A DNA stretch of 49,080 nucleotides from Fumia sp045121595 (GCA_045121595.1 JBGVGI010000006.1:1-49080), one strand, 5' to 3'; numbered from the stretch's first letter, positions 15,056 through 23,017 are shown. Notes: generated by a model from the sequence alone, not told the origin. A program made the numbers and translations.

Positions 15056-15301
15056 ATGAATACTGAGTTTGTAAACTGTAAAGAAAAAAACTTTACAGAT
15101 GAAAAGGAGCCTGATTTTGAGAGAAGTCACACGAAAGACAGTATCTTTCTTATCCACAAGTGGATTTGCGAAGGATTCAGTCCCAAGCTTGTCGGAGAGA
15201 TATTAAACCGAAGTGAAAATAACGTTTTACTGGCACTCAGATTTCCGCTCAGCGAGGGGGAACTGTCATCACTCAGGAAGTATTTCTCTCCACGTTGGTA
15301 A
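15056..15301 (+). CDS. Small hypothetical protein of the phage-like module
   Basis: An 81-residue protein with a helix-turn-helix-like segment (FSPKLVGEILNRSENNVLLAL). A strong AAAGGAGGTG (15034-15043) lies 13-14 nt before ATG 15056, longer than usual, but an in-frame stop between them excludes an earlier start. It sits between the replication protein and the ArpU-like gene and is probably in the same transcript. The family is not recognised. Confidence 0.5.
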   Translation: MNTEFVNCKEKNFTDEKEPDFERSHTKDSIFLIHKWICEGFSPKLVGEILNRSENNVLLALRFPLSEGELSSLRKYFSPRW

Positions 15302-15355
15302 GGAAGTTTATTTTTTTGGAGGAAAAGTTGCACTAAGCTACAAATAGGAGGAAAA

Positions 15356-15760
15356 ATGATTAAGGAAGATTTCAGGGAACTGAGATTTATTAAAAAGGAG
15401 ATAGAGTTGCTTAAGTCCGATATCGCAGAGCTTCATAACACCCTGAGGGGAACGGGGGTCGGCGGTTGTAAAAATAGCGGAGTTTCCGATACCGTCGGGA
15501 GGGCAATCGAGCTTATCGATGAAAAAGAGAGGCTTTTAAACGAGGCGCTTTTGCGGTGTGTCAGCAAAGAAAACGCGATTTTGTCGGAGATTTACGGGGT
15601 TTCTGATTCGAGAATACGGATGATTTTAAAGCTTCGGTTTATTGACGGGCTCAGTTGGGTTAAGACGGCGCAGGAGCTTGGCGTGACGGTTGAGAGCGCT
15701 AAAATGGCGTATAAAAGGTGGGAGGAGAGGAGGTGTTGCAGTGACTCACTGCAACAATGA
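15356..15760 (+). CDS. ArpU/sigma-like phage transcriptional regulator
   Basis: A 134-residue protein with an N-terminal coiled coil (about residues 5-30) and a C-terminal sigma-70 region 4-like helix-turn-helix (LRFIDGLSWVKTAQELGVTV then KMAYKRWEE). This organisation matches small DUF1492/ArpU-type regulators that switch on late phage genes. TAGGAGG precedes ATG 15356. The last residues (CCSDSLQQ) are encoded by the first hairpin of a repeat array, so the natural C-terminus may have been altered by the array. No structural phage genes follow. Confidence 0.62.
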   Translation: MIKEDFRELRFIKKEIELLKSDIAELHNTLRGTGVGGCKNSGVSDTVGRAIELIDEKERLLNEALLRCVSKENAILSEIYGVSDSRIRMILKLRFIDGLSWVKTAQELGVTVESAKMAYKRWEERRCCSDSLQQ

Positions 15761-15823
15761 AGTTTTCGCATGGCGAAAATGAAGTTGTCAGTTGTGACAA
15801 TGATGTTTGCTTCGCAAATGAAG
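15734..15823. repeat. Linker-hairpin array, linker TGAAG/TGATG
   Basis: Four hairpins with unrelated stems are separated by an almost constant pentamer: TGTTGCAGTG/CACTGCAACA (15734-15756), TTTTCGC/GCGAAAA (15763-15779), TTGTCA/TGACAA (15785-15800) and TTTGC/GCAAA (15806-15818). Linkers are TGAAG at 15758, 15780 and 15819, and TGATG at 15801. The first hairpin and linker overlap the end of the ArpU-like gene. Confidence 0.75.
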
Positions 15824-15827
15824 TCAA

Positions 15828-16104
15828 AGGCATAACCGACAAATCCTAACCCGTTTTTTACTTACTGTTTTCCGTTGTTTCTTTGTCAAAATCCGCGTGA
15901 ATACACAAAGTATTCACTGTGGTTTTGCCTTAAAAACACCTGAAAAACAGTGTGTAAAAAATTCGCCGAACCTGAAAGTTTTCAAAATTTGTGTTTTTTC
16001 AAGGCGGCAGGGCGAAGGAATACTCGCGTCTTTCAAGCCCGACAACGCAGAAAAAGCCGAATTTTGAATAATTTCAGGCTGGTTCGGATTTATCGGTTAT
16101 GCCT
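15828..16104. mobile_element. 277-bp palindromic element, full copy
   Basis: The ends are AGGCATAACCGACAAATCC and GGATTTATCGGTTATGCCT, a terminal inverted repeat of about 19 bp. Inside are two self-complementary arms: 15854-15961 (with the perfect hairpin GTGAATAC/GTATTCAC) and 15971-16078 (CCTGAAA to TTTCAGG). It has the same length as, and is nearly identical to, the copy at 43568-43844. No ORF or transposase; if mobile, it moves in trans. Its right end supplies the stop codon of the adjacent araC-like gene. Confidence 0.8.
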
Positions 16105-16942
16105 AAGCTTTGTTACGCAGTTCTTTTTTGTACTGAAAGGGTGTAAGCCCTACGATTTTTTTGAAGTAACTGCAAAAATAAGTATAGTTATTAAAGCCCG
16201 TCTGCAAAGCAATTTCTGCAAAGGAGAGCTTTGTGTTAAGAATAAGACGTTTTGCTTCGTTGATGCGTAAGTTTAATATGTAGTTGTGCATCGTCGTACC
16301 TGTGTGGTTTATAAAGAGCTTGTTTAAGTGAAACTCGTGATAACCTGCGATTTCCGCTAACTCTCTGTTTGTGATTTCGTTTTGGAAATTTTCGTGGATG
16401 TATGCGATAACCTCGTTTATGGTTGAAGACTTGTTAAGGTCGTTTCGATGGATTAAAATGAGAATTTCTTTCAGTTTGGCATTACATACTTCCCTGAAGA
16501 AAATTTTATGCTCCAAAAATTCTGAAAGAATACTTTTAAGCTTTCTGCTCATATAAGAAGCGTTTGAAACGATGGTATAAGTGCTTAAAATTTCACTGTC
16601 CTCGATTTCGTCAAAGAAAACAGGCATTGATTTTATCTTTTCCGAATCTGTATCAACGGGCAGGAAAGGGTTCGTGAGAAGGTTATGCTTCTGGGTAAGG
16701 TCAAAGTTTAGGGAAATCATAATAAGTGGTTCTTTAGCCTTTAAAGTATAGACGGTACCTCCGCAGGAATAAAAGAAAGAATCAGGGTGAAGCTTGAAAG
16801 TCTGGTTGTTTATTTCAATTTCGCCTTCACCGCTTACAACGTACATAAGACGGCAGTCGGTACACTTTACCTCTCTTTCTTTCAAAGAGAATGTAATCGT
16901 TTCTGCATAACGAATATGGGGATTAATGTCACACATTTTCAT
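16103..16942 (-). CDS. AraC family regulator, probable activator of the divergent operon
   Basis: A 279-residue regulator with an N-terminal cupin sensor (GEIEINNQTFKLHPDS) and a C-terminal double helix-turn-helix (ELAEIAGYHEFHLNKLF and FAEIALQTGFNNYTYFCSYF, ending VGLTPFQYKKEL). GGAG stands about 8 nt before ATG 16942. It is divergent from the U32/reductase operon, so it is the likely regulator of that operon and its ligand is probably the operon's substrate or a product. The stop TAG lies in the terminal repeat of the palindromic element, so the insertion touches the gene's last codon. Confidence 0.9.
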   Translation of the reverse strand: MKMCDINPHIRYAETITFSLKEREVKCTDCRLMYVVSGEGEIEINNQTFKLHPDSFFYSCGGTVYTLKAKEPLIMISLNFDLTQKHNLLTNPFLPVDTDSEKIKSMPVFFDEIEDSEILSTYTIVSNASYMSRKLKSILSEFLEHKIFFREVCNAKLKEILILIHRNDLNKSSTINEVIAYIHENFQNEITNRELAEIAGYHEFHLNKLFINHTGTTMHNYILNLRINEAKRLILNTKLSFAEIALQTGFNNYTYFCSYFKKIVGLTPFQYKKELRNKA

Positions 16943-16997
16943 AAGTTTTACTCCAAAATCTTTGTTTTGTTAAAAAAATTGTTTGTTTTCTTTATTT

Positions 16998-17026
16998 ATA
17001 ATAACGCAAAAATATGATAAAATCAA
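16998..17026 (-). promoter_or_regulatory. Promoter of the araC-like gene
   Basis: On the minus strand TTGATT (17026-17021), 17-bp spacer, TATTAT (17003-16998). No equally good sigma-A promoter was found for the divergent operon, consistent with a need for activation. Confidence 0.6.
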
Positions 17027-17056
17027 GATAGTATGTAATAAAAAGAGGTGAGTTTT

Positions 17057-17998
17057 TTGAAATTTTCGGTAGGACTTCAGTACAGAGAGGATTTTCTTGA
17101 CACTATTATTCAAAATAAAGACCGCATTGAGGAAGTCTATTTTTCGTGGGGCGATTTCCCAAACGGCAGAAGCAGTCAGATACAAAGTGAGGATTATACT
17201 CCCTGGGAGCTTCAGCAAAGGCAGATAGAATTTCTTAAAGTGCTTTCGGAAAATTTTATAAAGCTTAATCTTCTTTTTAACGGAAACTGCTATGGTAAAG
17301 ACAGTCAGTCACGCGCTTTCTTTGAAAAAATCGGAATGACGGTGGATTACATAGACACACATTTTTCTCTTGACTCTGTAACGACTACTTCGCCTTTGAT
17401 TGCAAAGTTTATCAAAAATAATTTTGAAAATATCAAGGTGAGAGCTTCTGTTAATATGGAAATCGGTACAGTCCAGGGTATGGATTATCTTGCTGAGTAT
17501 TTCGACGGCTATTATATGAAACGTGAACATAACCGCGATTTTGAGAAAATCAAAGAACTGTCTTACTGGTGCAAGGATAACGGCAAAAAACTTTTTATGC
17601 TTGCAAACAGCGGATGCTTAAATCACTGTTCTGCACATAACTTCCACGATAATTTAGTGGCGCACGAGCAGGAAATCGCAAAAATGGACAACGCTTATAA
17701 CTTTATGGGAATATGCAAGGAGTATCTTAAAGACGAGCGTCATCACATCTCGCTTATAAACGATACAAACTTTATTCGTCCTGAAGATATAGTAAAGTAT
17801 GAAGAATTCTTTGACGCTGTTAAACTTGCAACGAGAATTCACAAAAATCCATCACAGGTGCTTAACAGTTATATCCGCGGAAGTTATAGCGGAAATATAC
17901 TTGAAATTTTGGAACCCGCGCACAATATTTACCCTTATGTAGTTGAAAATGGTGAACCCTTAACGATAAAACGAATAGATAATTTGGGAGGTTTTTAG
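17057..17998 (+). CDS. Peptidase U32-like TIM-barrel iron-sulfur protein
   Basis: A 313-residue cytoplasmic protein. TTG 17057 is chosen, 7 nt after AGAGGTG; an in-frame GTG at 17048 lies within that ribosome site. The sequence alternates strands and helices as in the U32/UbiU-UbiV family, with a central IKVRASVNMEIG and a Cys motif NSGCLNHCSAH (about residues 183-193); further Cys residues at about 80 and 220 could complete an Fe-S site. U32-like proteins act with partner enzymes in hydroxylation or modification reactions. It is the first gene of the operon with three reductase-like proteins. Assignment to U32 is by pattern and could be wrong. Confidence 0.5.
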   Translation: MKFSVGLQYREDFLDTIIQNKDRIEEVYFSWGDFPNGRSSQIQSEDYTPWELQQRQIEFLKVLSENFIKLNLLFNGNCYGKDSQSRAFFEKIGMTVDYIDTHFSLDSVTTTSPLIAKFIKNNFENIKVRASVNMEIGTVQGMDYLAEYFDGYYMKREHNRDFEKIKELSYWCKDNGKKLFMLANSGCLNHCSAHNFHDNLVAHEQEIAKMDNAYNFMGICKEYLKDERHHISLINDTNFIRPEDIVKYEEFFDAVKLATRIHKNPSQVLNSYIRGSYSGNILEILEPAHNIYPYVVENGEPLTIKRIDNLGGF

Positions 17999-19081
17999 AT
18001 GATTAGCAGTAAACTCATCAAAGAAGTGGCACTTGCTGCCGGTGCAGACGCCTGCGGTATCTCACCTATGTCAAGATTTGACGGCGCACCCGATGAAATG
18101 AATCCTCAGTTTTTGTTCCCCGAAGCAAAAAGCTGTATCGGATTTGTTTTCAGAATTCCCAGAGGTGTGCAGAGAGGAATCGAAGAAGGAACACAGTTTT
18201 ACCAGTATCCTTCAATGGCATACGGCGGAATTAACGAAATTTTCGCACCCGCAGTTTTGTATCAGGTAGGTAAAGTCGTTGAAGATGCAGGATATGAAGC
18301 ATTTGTGTACAGAAACACAGGTGCCAGAGGCGTTGTGTCCGATATGGACGGAAGCCCCGGAAACACACTTTCTCCCGAAGAACAGATTGAAGTTAACGAG
18401 AATGCAAAAACTTCTACTGCTCACCACAGAAGCGTTCAGTTTACAAGACCCACAAGAGATGACAACGTTGCACCTGACTTGCAGTTCCAGTTCAGAATTG
18501 CTGCCGTTGCCTGCGGACTTGGTGAAATTGGTTGGAGTAAAATGCTCTTGACACCTGAATTTGGTCCTTTGCAGAGGGTTGCATTTATCTTTACTGATGC
18601 TGAGTTTGACGAATACGACGAAATGTATTCAGGTGAACCGCTTTGCAGAAAATGTGGAGCTTGTGTAAGAGAATGCCCCGGTAGCTGTATCCCTGCTATG
18701 AATTCCGGTAAGACGGTAACTGTAAACCTTGCAGGTAAGATTTTAGAGTGGGGCGATATTGATATGTGGAGATGCTATGCATTCTACACCCACGCAGGCA
18801 GATATTATAACCCCTTCGTTCCCAAAGAAGTATGGGATGCAAATGAAGACGGTGCACTTGACCTTATGGAAGGTGTAACAGATATTGCCGATGAAAAAGA
18901 AATTATGAAAGTTTATACAGCTTTGCAGAAATATTTCCCGAGCTGGGTAGGATACAATATGGCTAAATGTGGCGGTTGTATCAGAGCCTGTGTTTCTATG
19001 CTTGAGAAAAAGGGTGGCTGTATGGCTGACCGCTTTAAAGAACCTCTCAGAACTAAGAAAGCCTGGAGGTTGGACAGATGA
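17999..19081 (+). CDS. QueG/reductive-dehalogenase-like Fe-S oxidoreductase 1
   Basis: A 360-residue soluble protein. The cobalamin-domain motif CGLGEIGWSKMLLTPEFGP (from about residue 171) resembles the GLGExGR..ITPEFGP motif of reductive dehalogenases more than the GLGWIGKN of QueG. Cluster-binding cysteines follow in CRKCGACVRECPGSC (about 215-229), WRCYAF (about 256) and KCGGCIRAC (about 323), enough for two [4Fe-4S] clusters. No Tat signal is present. By family the protein should bind a corrinoid and carry out a reductive reaction; the substrate is unknown. It is longest of the three paralogues because of extra segments around residues 110-155 and 230-250. Confidence 0.75.
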   Translation: MISSKLIKEVALAAGADACGISPMSRFDGAPDEMNPQFLFPEAKSCIGFVFRIPRGVQRGIEEGTQFYQYPSMAYGGINEIFAPAVLYQVGKVVEDAGYEAFVYRNTGARGVVSDMDGSPGNTLSPEEQIEVNENAKTSTAHHRSVQFTRPTRDDNVAPDLQFQFRIAAVACGLGEIGWSKMLLTPEFGPLQRVAFIFTDAEFDEYDEMYSGEPLCRKCGACVRECPGSCIPAMNSGKTVTVNLAGKILEWGDIDMWRCYAFYTHAGRYYNPFVPKEVWDANEDGALDLMEGVTDIADEKEIMKVYTALQKYFPSWVGYNMAKCGGCIRACVSMLEKKGGCMADRFKEPLRTKKAWRLDR

Positions 19082-19407
19082 TAGAAGTACTTAAATATGA
19101 AGGCGAAGATTTTAAAAAGGTTCTCTCCTCTGATAGCTGGGCAATAGGTCTTATCAACTGGAGTGAAAGATTTTCCGACTTCAAGGTTATGGAAAGACAT
19201 CTTGCAACCGATGAAGCGTTCATCCTTTTAAAGGGTGAAGCAACTCTTTACACAGACGAAGAATCGGTTGAAATGGAAAAAGGTGTGGTTTATAACATTC
19301 CCAAAGGCGTATGGCATCATATCGTGATGAGTAAAGATGCTACTGCTATGGTGGTTGAAAATGACAACACTTCCAAAGAAAACACCGAGAAAAAGCTCGT
19401 TGATTAG
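19078..19407 (+). CDS. Cupin domain protein
   Basis: A 109-residue single cupin barrel (ERHLATDEAFILLKGEA, then NIPKGVWHHIV) that overlaps the upstream reductase-like gene by four bases (ATGA). The first cupin motif has few metal-type His residues while the second ends in WHH, so metal binding is uncertain. Small cupins of this kind are isomerases, sugar-binding proteins or sensors. Tight coupling to the reductase gene suggests that it acts on the same substrate. Confidence 0.82.
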   Translation: MIEVLKYEGEDFKKVLSSDSWAIGLINWSERFSDFKVMERHLATDEAFILLKGEATLYTDEESVEMEKGVVYNIPKGVWHHIVMSKDATAMVVENDNTSKENTEKKLVD

Positions 19408-19416
19408 GAGTGGCTT

Positions 19417-21141
19417 ATGAATATTTATGCAGTAGATAATTACGGAAGAATTATTAAAGGCTACACTGAAGAGGGCAAAGACCGTTTAAGACTTGTAATT
19501 CCTGCAAACAGTGTACCCAAAAATATAGAAGAACTTTACGTAACGAGTGACGAGTTTAAATATCGCGTAGGTGACGAAGGCTACTTCCTTTGCGGATGCG
19601 ATTTTAAAAATTATTCTTCCTTCCTTACCTATTTTACAGAACGTGACGACTTTAAATTTGAAAGAGGAAGAACTCTTATCGGTGCTTTCGGCGTAAAGAA
19701 TTCAAAAAGAGCATACTTGGGATTTTTTACCGGTATGAAGTATAACTTCAACTGGCGTATTCAGAAAAAAGATAACGAGTATACTTTGGGATTTTTCTAC
19801 GACGTTACAAAAGTTGATATTTACGAAGACATCGTTATTGAGATTATCAAATTCGGCAAGGAAGCTACATATATAGACTTTGCGAAAAAATACCGTAAAT
19901 ATATGCTTACAGAGGGCGGATGTGTTCCTCTCAAAAAACGAATGAAGACTAAAAAAGCCCTTGAATACGTAAAAGATGCGGTTGAAATCCGTATCCGTAT
20001 GGCGTGGAAACCTGCTCCTCCCACAGTACTTGAGCAGACCCTCGAAAACGAGCCTGATATCCACGTTGCCTGTACCTTTGAAGACGTTATGAACCTTGTC
20101 CGTGCGATGCGCAGAGAGGGTATACGAAAAGCTCAGATTTGTCTTGTCGGCTGGAACAAGAGCGGACACGACGGAAGATGGCCTGATGCTTTCCCGGTTG
20201 AACCTTTACTTGGTGGCGAGGAAAAATTAAGAGAGCTTATCAAACTTGCCAAAAATGCAGGATATAAGATTGTCTGCCATACTAACAGTACCGACTGTTA
20301 CAACATCTCGGAACGTTTTAACGGCGGTGAAATCGTAAACAAAGATAAGCAGGGCGAATGGGAAAGAGATATTTATGCGTGGAGCGGCGGTGTTATGTGG
20401 CACCTTTGTCCTATCCGTGCATGGGAATATGCTCAGGAAATCCTTCCTAAAATTGCCGATCTTGGCTTTGAAGGTACACATTATATCGACGTAATGTCCA
20501 TTGTACCCGTAAGAAACTGTTTTGACCCGAACCACCCCTGTAATGCTAACGAGACGATGGATTATTTTACAAAGATTGCTGACCTTACGAAAGAACTTTT
20601 CGGTGGTTACGCTTCCGAAGGTGGATGGGACCATTCGGCTCACTACGTTGACTACAGCCTTTATAACAAGTTTGACAGAGAAACAGAACCTGGTATGGAC
20701 GAAGGTATTCCTTTCTGGGAATTCGTATTCCACGGAATCATTCTTGCAAATACAGGTACTACAACTGTAAACTATCCGATTAAAACACCGCTTTCAAGAC
20801 TTCAGCTTGCGGAGTTTAACGGACGCCCCAGTTTCTACGCTTATTCCTGCTTTATGAATAACGGTTACCACTGGATGGGCGATAAGGATTTGCAGATTCA
20901 CGACGAAGAAAAGCTTAAAAAGGCAGTTGCCGCTATCAAATTGGCTCACGATGAGTACCTCGAAACTTCTTATCTGCAGACTGAAACTGTTGAAGACTAT
21001 CAGTGCCTTGCAGACGACGTATTCGAAGTTACTTATTCAGACGGAAGCAGAATTATCGCAAACTATTCCGATAAGGAATTTGAAATTAATGGAAATGTAG
21101 TTCCCGCTGTGGATTATATGGTTTTAAAACCTGAAGCTTAA
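19417..21141 (+). CDS. Cytoplasmic glycosidase-like protein (DUF5696 type)
   Basis: A 574-residue protein without signal peptide. The N-terminal third is beta-rich; the central part (about residues 195-460) looks like a glycoside hydrolase TIM barrel, with ICLVGWNKSGHDGRWPDAFP, YKIVCHTNSTDCYN, GFEGTHYIDVMSIVP (Asp at a strand end) and GGYASEGGWDH (Glu at a strand end), a plausible pair of catalytic acids. The C-terminus is a small beta domain. I place it with DUF5696-type proteins by pattern, not certainly. Its intracellular location implies that it acts on an imported small glycoside. GGAG precedes ATG 19417; the flanking genes are reductase paralogues and a cupin. Confidence 0.6.
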   Translation: MNIYAVDNYGRIIKGYTEEGKDRLRLVIPANSVPKNIEELYVTSDEFKYRVGDEGYFLCGCDFKNYSSFLTYFTERDDFKFERGRTLIGAFGVKNSKRAYLGFFTGMKYNFNWRIQKKDNEYTLGFFYDVTKVDIYEDIVIEIIKFGKEATYIDFAKKYRKYMLTEGGCVPLKKRMKTKKALEYVKDAVEIRIRMAWKPAPPTVLEQTLENEPDIHVACTFEDVMNLVRAMRREGIRKAQICLVGWNKSGHDGRWPDAFPVEPLLGGEEKLRELIKLAKNAGYKIVCHTNSTDCYNISERFNGGEIVNKDKQGEWERDIYAWSGGVMWHLCPIRAWEYAQEILPKIADLGFEGTHYIDVMSIVPVRNCFDPNHPCNANETMDYFTKIADLTKELFGGYASEGGWDHSAHYVDYSLYNKFDRETEPGMDEGIPFWEFVFHGIILANTGTTTVNYPIKTPLSRLQLAEFNGRPSFYAYSCFMNNGYHWMGDKDLQIHDEEKLKKAVAAIKLAHDEYLETSYLQTETVEDYQCLADDVFEVTYSDGSRIIANYSDKEFEINGNVVPAVDYMVLKPEA

Positions 21142-21155
21142 AAGAAGGTGTTAAG

Positions 21156-22049
21156 ATGCTTACAAGTGAAATTATTAAGAAAAAAGCAAAAGAACTTGGT
21201 GCTACTGTTTGCCGTATAGGTAAAGTTTATGAGGAAAGTAATCCTCAGCGTGACCCCAAAATGATTCTCCCCAATGCGAAATGCATTATCGGTTTCGGTT
21301 TTGCAGTGCCCAAAGGTCTTTACAAATCTATGGATTTAAATAGTCAGTACTATACTTACACTACAATCGGTGTAAAATATATTGACGAAGAAATGGCTGA
21401 AATCTTCCTCCTTAAAATAGGCGGAATGATTGAAAACGAAGGTTATGATGCATGCTTGCAGAAAGCTATTCCCAACCTTCGTATCAAAGGTGACAAAACA
21501 ACTAACCCCGAAGTGCTCGATACTTATGAGCTCATTCATGCAGAAGCAGTTGAAGAAGGCAAACCCGTTCCTGACGTTATCATTGACTTCGGTAAGGCTG
21601 CAAAAGCTTGTGGACTTGGTGAAATGGGACTTAACGGCAAAATCATCAACAAAGAATACGGTCCTTTTATGAGATACTGCTTCATTATCACTGATGCTCC
21701 TTTGGAACTCGACGAAGAGCTTTCTGAAAATATCTGTGATAAATGTGGTGCTTGTATCGAGGCTTGTCCAGGAAACGCTGTATCCGAAAACGGCCTTGAC
21801 ACCTGGCAGTGTGCAGTTTATTACAAGGGTGCTCATAAATCAAATCCCTTTATCACCGACGACTTCCTTAAAGGCAATCCCGAAAGAGAAGCAATTTTAA
21901 ACGGTGAAAAACGTTTCGATGCAGAAAGTGCAAGAGAAATTTACAAGGAAATGAACTTCCTTCCCAACACTCAGTGGGGATATGCTCCCTGCCTTTGCGG
22001 AAGAAAATGTGATATTGCTTGTTACAAACATTTGAAAGGGGAGTTTTAA
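21156..22049 (+). CDS. QueG/reductive-dehalogenase-like Fe-S oxidoreductase 2
   Basis: A 297-residue paralogue. It shares the motif ACGLGEMGLNGKIINKEYGP (about residue 150) followed by RYCFIITDAPLE, the ferredoxin motif CDKCGACIEACPG (about 193), WQCAVYYKGA (about 217) and a second Cys group CLCGRKCDIAC (about 279-289). It has the organisation of the family (corrinoid domain, then two [4Fe-4S] sites) but is shorter than paralogue 1. GAAGGTG precedes ATG 21156. The next paralogue starts 1 bp after its stop, so these two are likely made in equal amounts and may form a complex. Confidence 0.75.
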   Translation: MLTSEIIKKKAKELGATVCRIGKVYEESNPQRDPKMILPNAKCIIGFGFAVPKGLYKSMDLNSQYYTYTTIGVKYIDEEMAEIFLLKIGGMIENEGYDACLQKAIPNLRIKGDKTTNPEVLDTYELIHAEAVEEGKPVPDVIIDFGKAAKACGLGEMGLNGKIINKEYGPFMRYCFIITDAPLELDEELSENICDKCGACIEACPGNAVSENGLDTWQCAVYYKGAHKSNPFITDDFLKGNPEREAILNGEKRFDAESAREIYKEMNFLPNTQWGYAPCLCGRKCDIACYKHLKGEF

Positions 22050-22050
22050 T

Positions 22051-22986
22051 ATGAGGGAAAGAATTATTGAACTTGCTAAGGCAAATGGTGCTGATATTGT
22101 AGGTTTTGCCCCTGCAAGCAGATTTGAAAAAGATAGTCCTATATTTAAAATCTTGCCCGAAACCAAAACTGTTATCGGTCTTGCTTTCAGAGTGTTAAGA
22201 GGTATCTACAGAGGTATCGAGGAAGGCAGTACATATTATCAGTACACCACAATGGCTGTTGAAAATATGGAAGAAACTGTTATGCCTATGGCTCAGCTTA
22301 AAGTTGCTATGATGATTGAAGAGGACGGCTTTATTGCTTTGCCTCAGCGTAAACATCAGCAGATTATGGCTGAGGAAGACAGTGTAAACCCCGAAGTTGC
22401 TTACGATGCAATCTACAGAGGAAGAAAAGCAGAAACCCAGATTGATTTTCTTGATACTGCAGTAAAATGCGGACTCGGTGAAAAAGGTCTTTACGACGTT
22501 CTTTTGACAGACGAATTCGGACCTATGGTAAGATACTGTTTTATCCTTACCGATGCAGTAATTGAGGAAACTGAAATGGTTAAACCTCACCTTTGCGATA
22601 ACTGTGGCAAATGCGTAAAAGCTTGTCCCGGTAAAGCAATTGACGAAAACGGTAAAACTGACCTTTGGCAGTGTGCCGTTTATTATAACGGTGCAAACGG
22701 ACTTAAAAACCCTTTTATGGGTCCCGATGCTTTCAAGGATTTTGATAACCGTCTTGAAATTATCGCAGGGGAAGCTAAAGTTACTCCCGAAACTGCAAAG
22801 AAAATCCTTGATAACATTTACTTCTATCCTCCCGCACAGCACGCTTATCAGTGCTCCATCTGTGGCCGTGCGTGTGATATGGAATGCTACGTTCATTTAG
22901 AGGAAAAAGGTGTACTCACAAAGAAATTCAAAGATCCTTTCAGAAAGAGAACACCCTGGTCTTTCAATATCAAAGATTTTGAATAA
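22051..22986 (+). CDS. QueG/reductive-dehalogenase-like Fe-S oxidoreductase 3
   Basis: A 311-residue paralogue, closest to number 2: KCGLGEKGLYDVLLTDEFGP (about residue 140), RYCFILTDAVIE, CDNCGKCVKACPG (about 182), WQCAVYYNGA (about 205), and CSICGRACDMEC (about 268-279). The N-terminus FAPASRFEKDSPIFKILPE aligns with paralogues 1 and 2 and with the QueG N-terminus. It ends with a basic tail (FKDPFRKRTPWS), a feature also seen at the end of paralogue 1 (FKEPLRTKKAWR). A strong terminator follows, closing the operon. Confidence 0.75.
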   Translation: MRERIIELAKANGADIVGFAPASRFEKDSPIFKILPETKTVIGLAFRVLRGIYRGIEEGSTYYQYTTMAVENMEETVMPMAQLKVAMMIEEDGFIALPQRKHQQIMAEEDSVNPEVAYDAIYRGRKAETQIDFLDTAVKCGLGEKGLYDVLLTDEFGPMVRYCFILTDAVIEETEMVKPHLCDNCGKCVKACPGKAIDENGKTDLWQCAVYYNGANGLKNPFMGPDAFKDFDNRLEIIAGEAKVTPETAKKILDNIYFYPPAQHAYQCSICGRACDMECYVHLEEKGVLTKKFKDPFRKRTPWSFNIKDFE

Positions 22987-22987
22987 C

Positions 22988-23016
22988 AAAAAACCCGTGT
23001 TTTACACGGGTTTTTT
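22988..23016 (+). terminator. Terminator of the U32/reductase operon
   Basis: A perfect 13-bp stem AAAAAACCCGTGT / ACACGGGTTTTTT (22988-23000, 23004-23016) ending in six T. Confidence 0.9.
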
Positions 23017-23017
23017 C

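Noticed and set aside
15734..15823. CRISPR array
   Set aside because: Repeats are 5-nt linkers and the intervals are self-complementary hairpins, not 25-40-bp unique spacers; no cas genes are present.
17048..17056. GTG 17048 as start of the U32-like gene
   Set aside because: It lies in AGAGGTG, the ribosome site for TTG 17057.
16943..17056. Sigma-A promoter for the U32/reductase operon
   Set aside because: TATAAT-like hexamers occur but none has a fitting -35 at 16-18 bp; no call made.
19702..22896. Long minus-strand ORFs opposite the glycosidase-like and reductase genes (155, 168, 166 and 233 residues)
   Set aside because: They are antisense to clear protein families, have low-complexity Phe/Val/His-rich translations, no ribosome sites, and arise from the codon bias of the real genes.
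17999..22986. Queuosine operon (QueG) linked to queT at 48160
   Set aside because: Three copies, reductive-dehalogenase-like motifs and glycosidase/cupin neighbours do not fit; queT is 25 kb away in another transcript. Not fully excluded.
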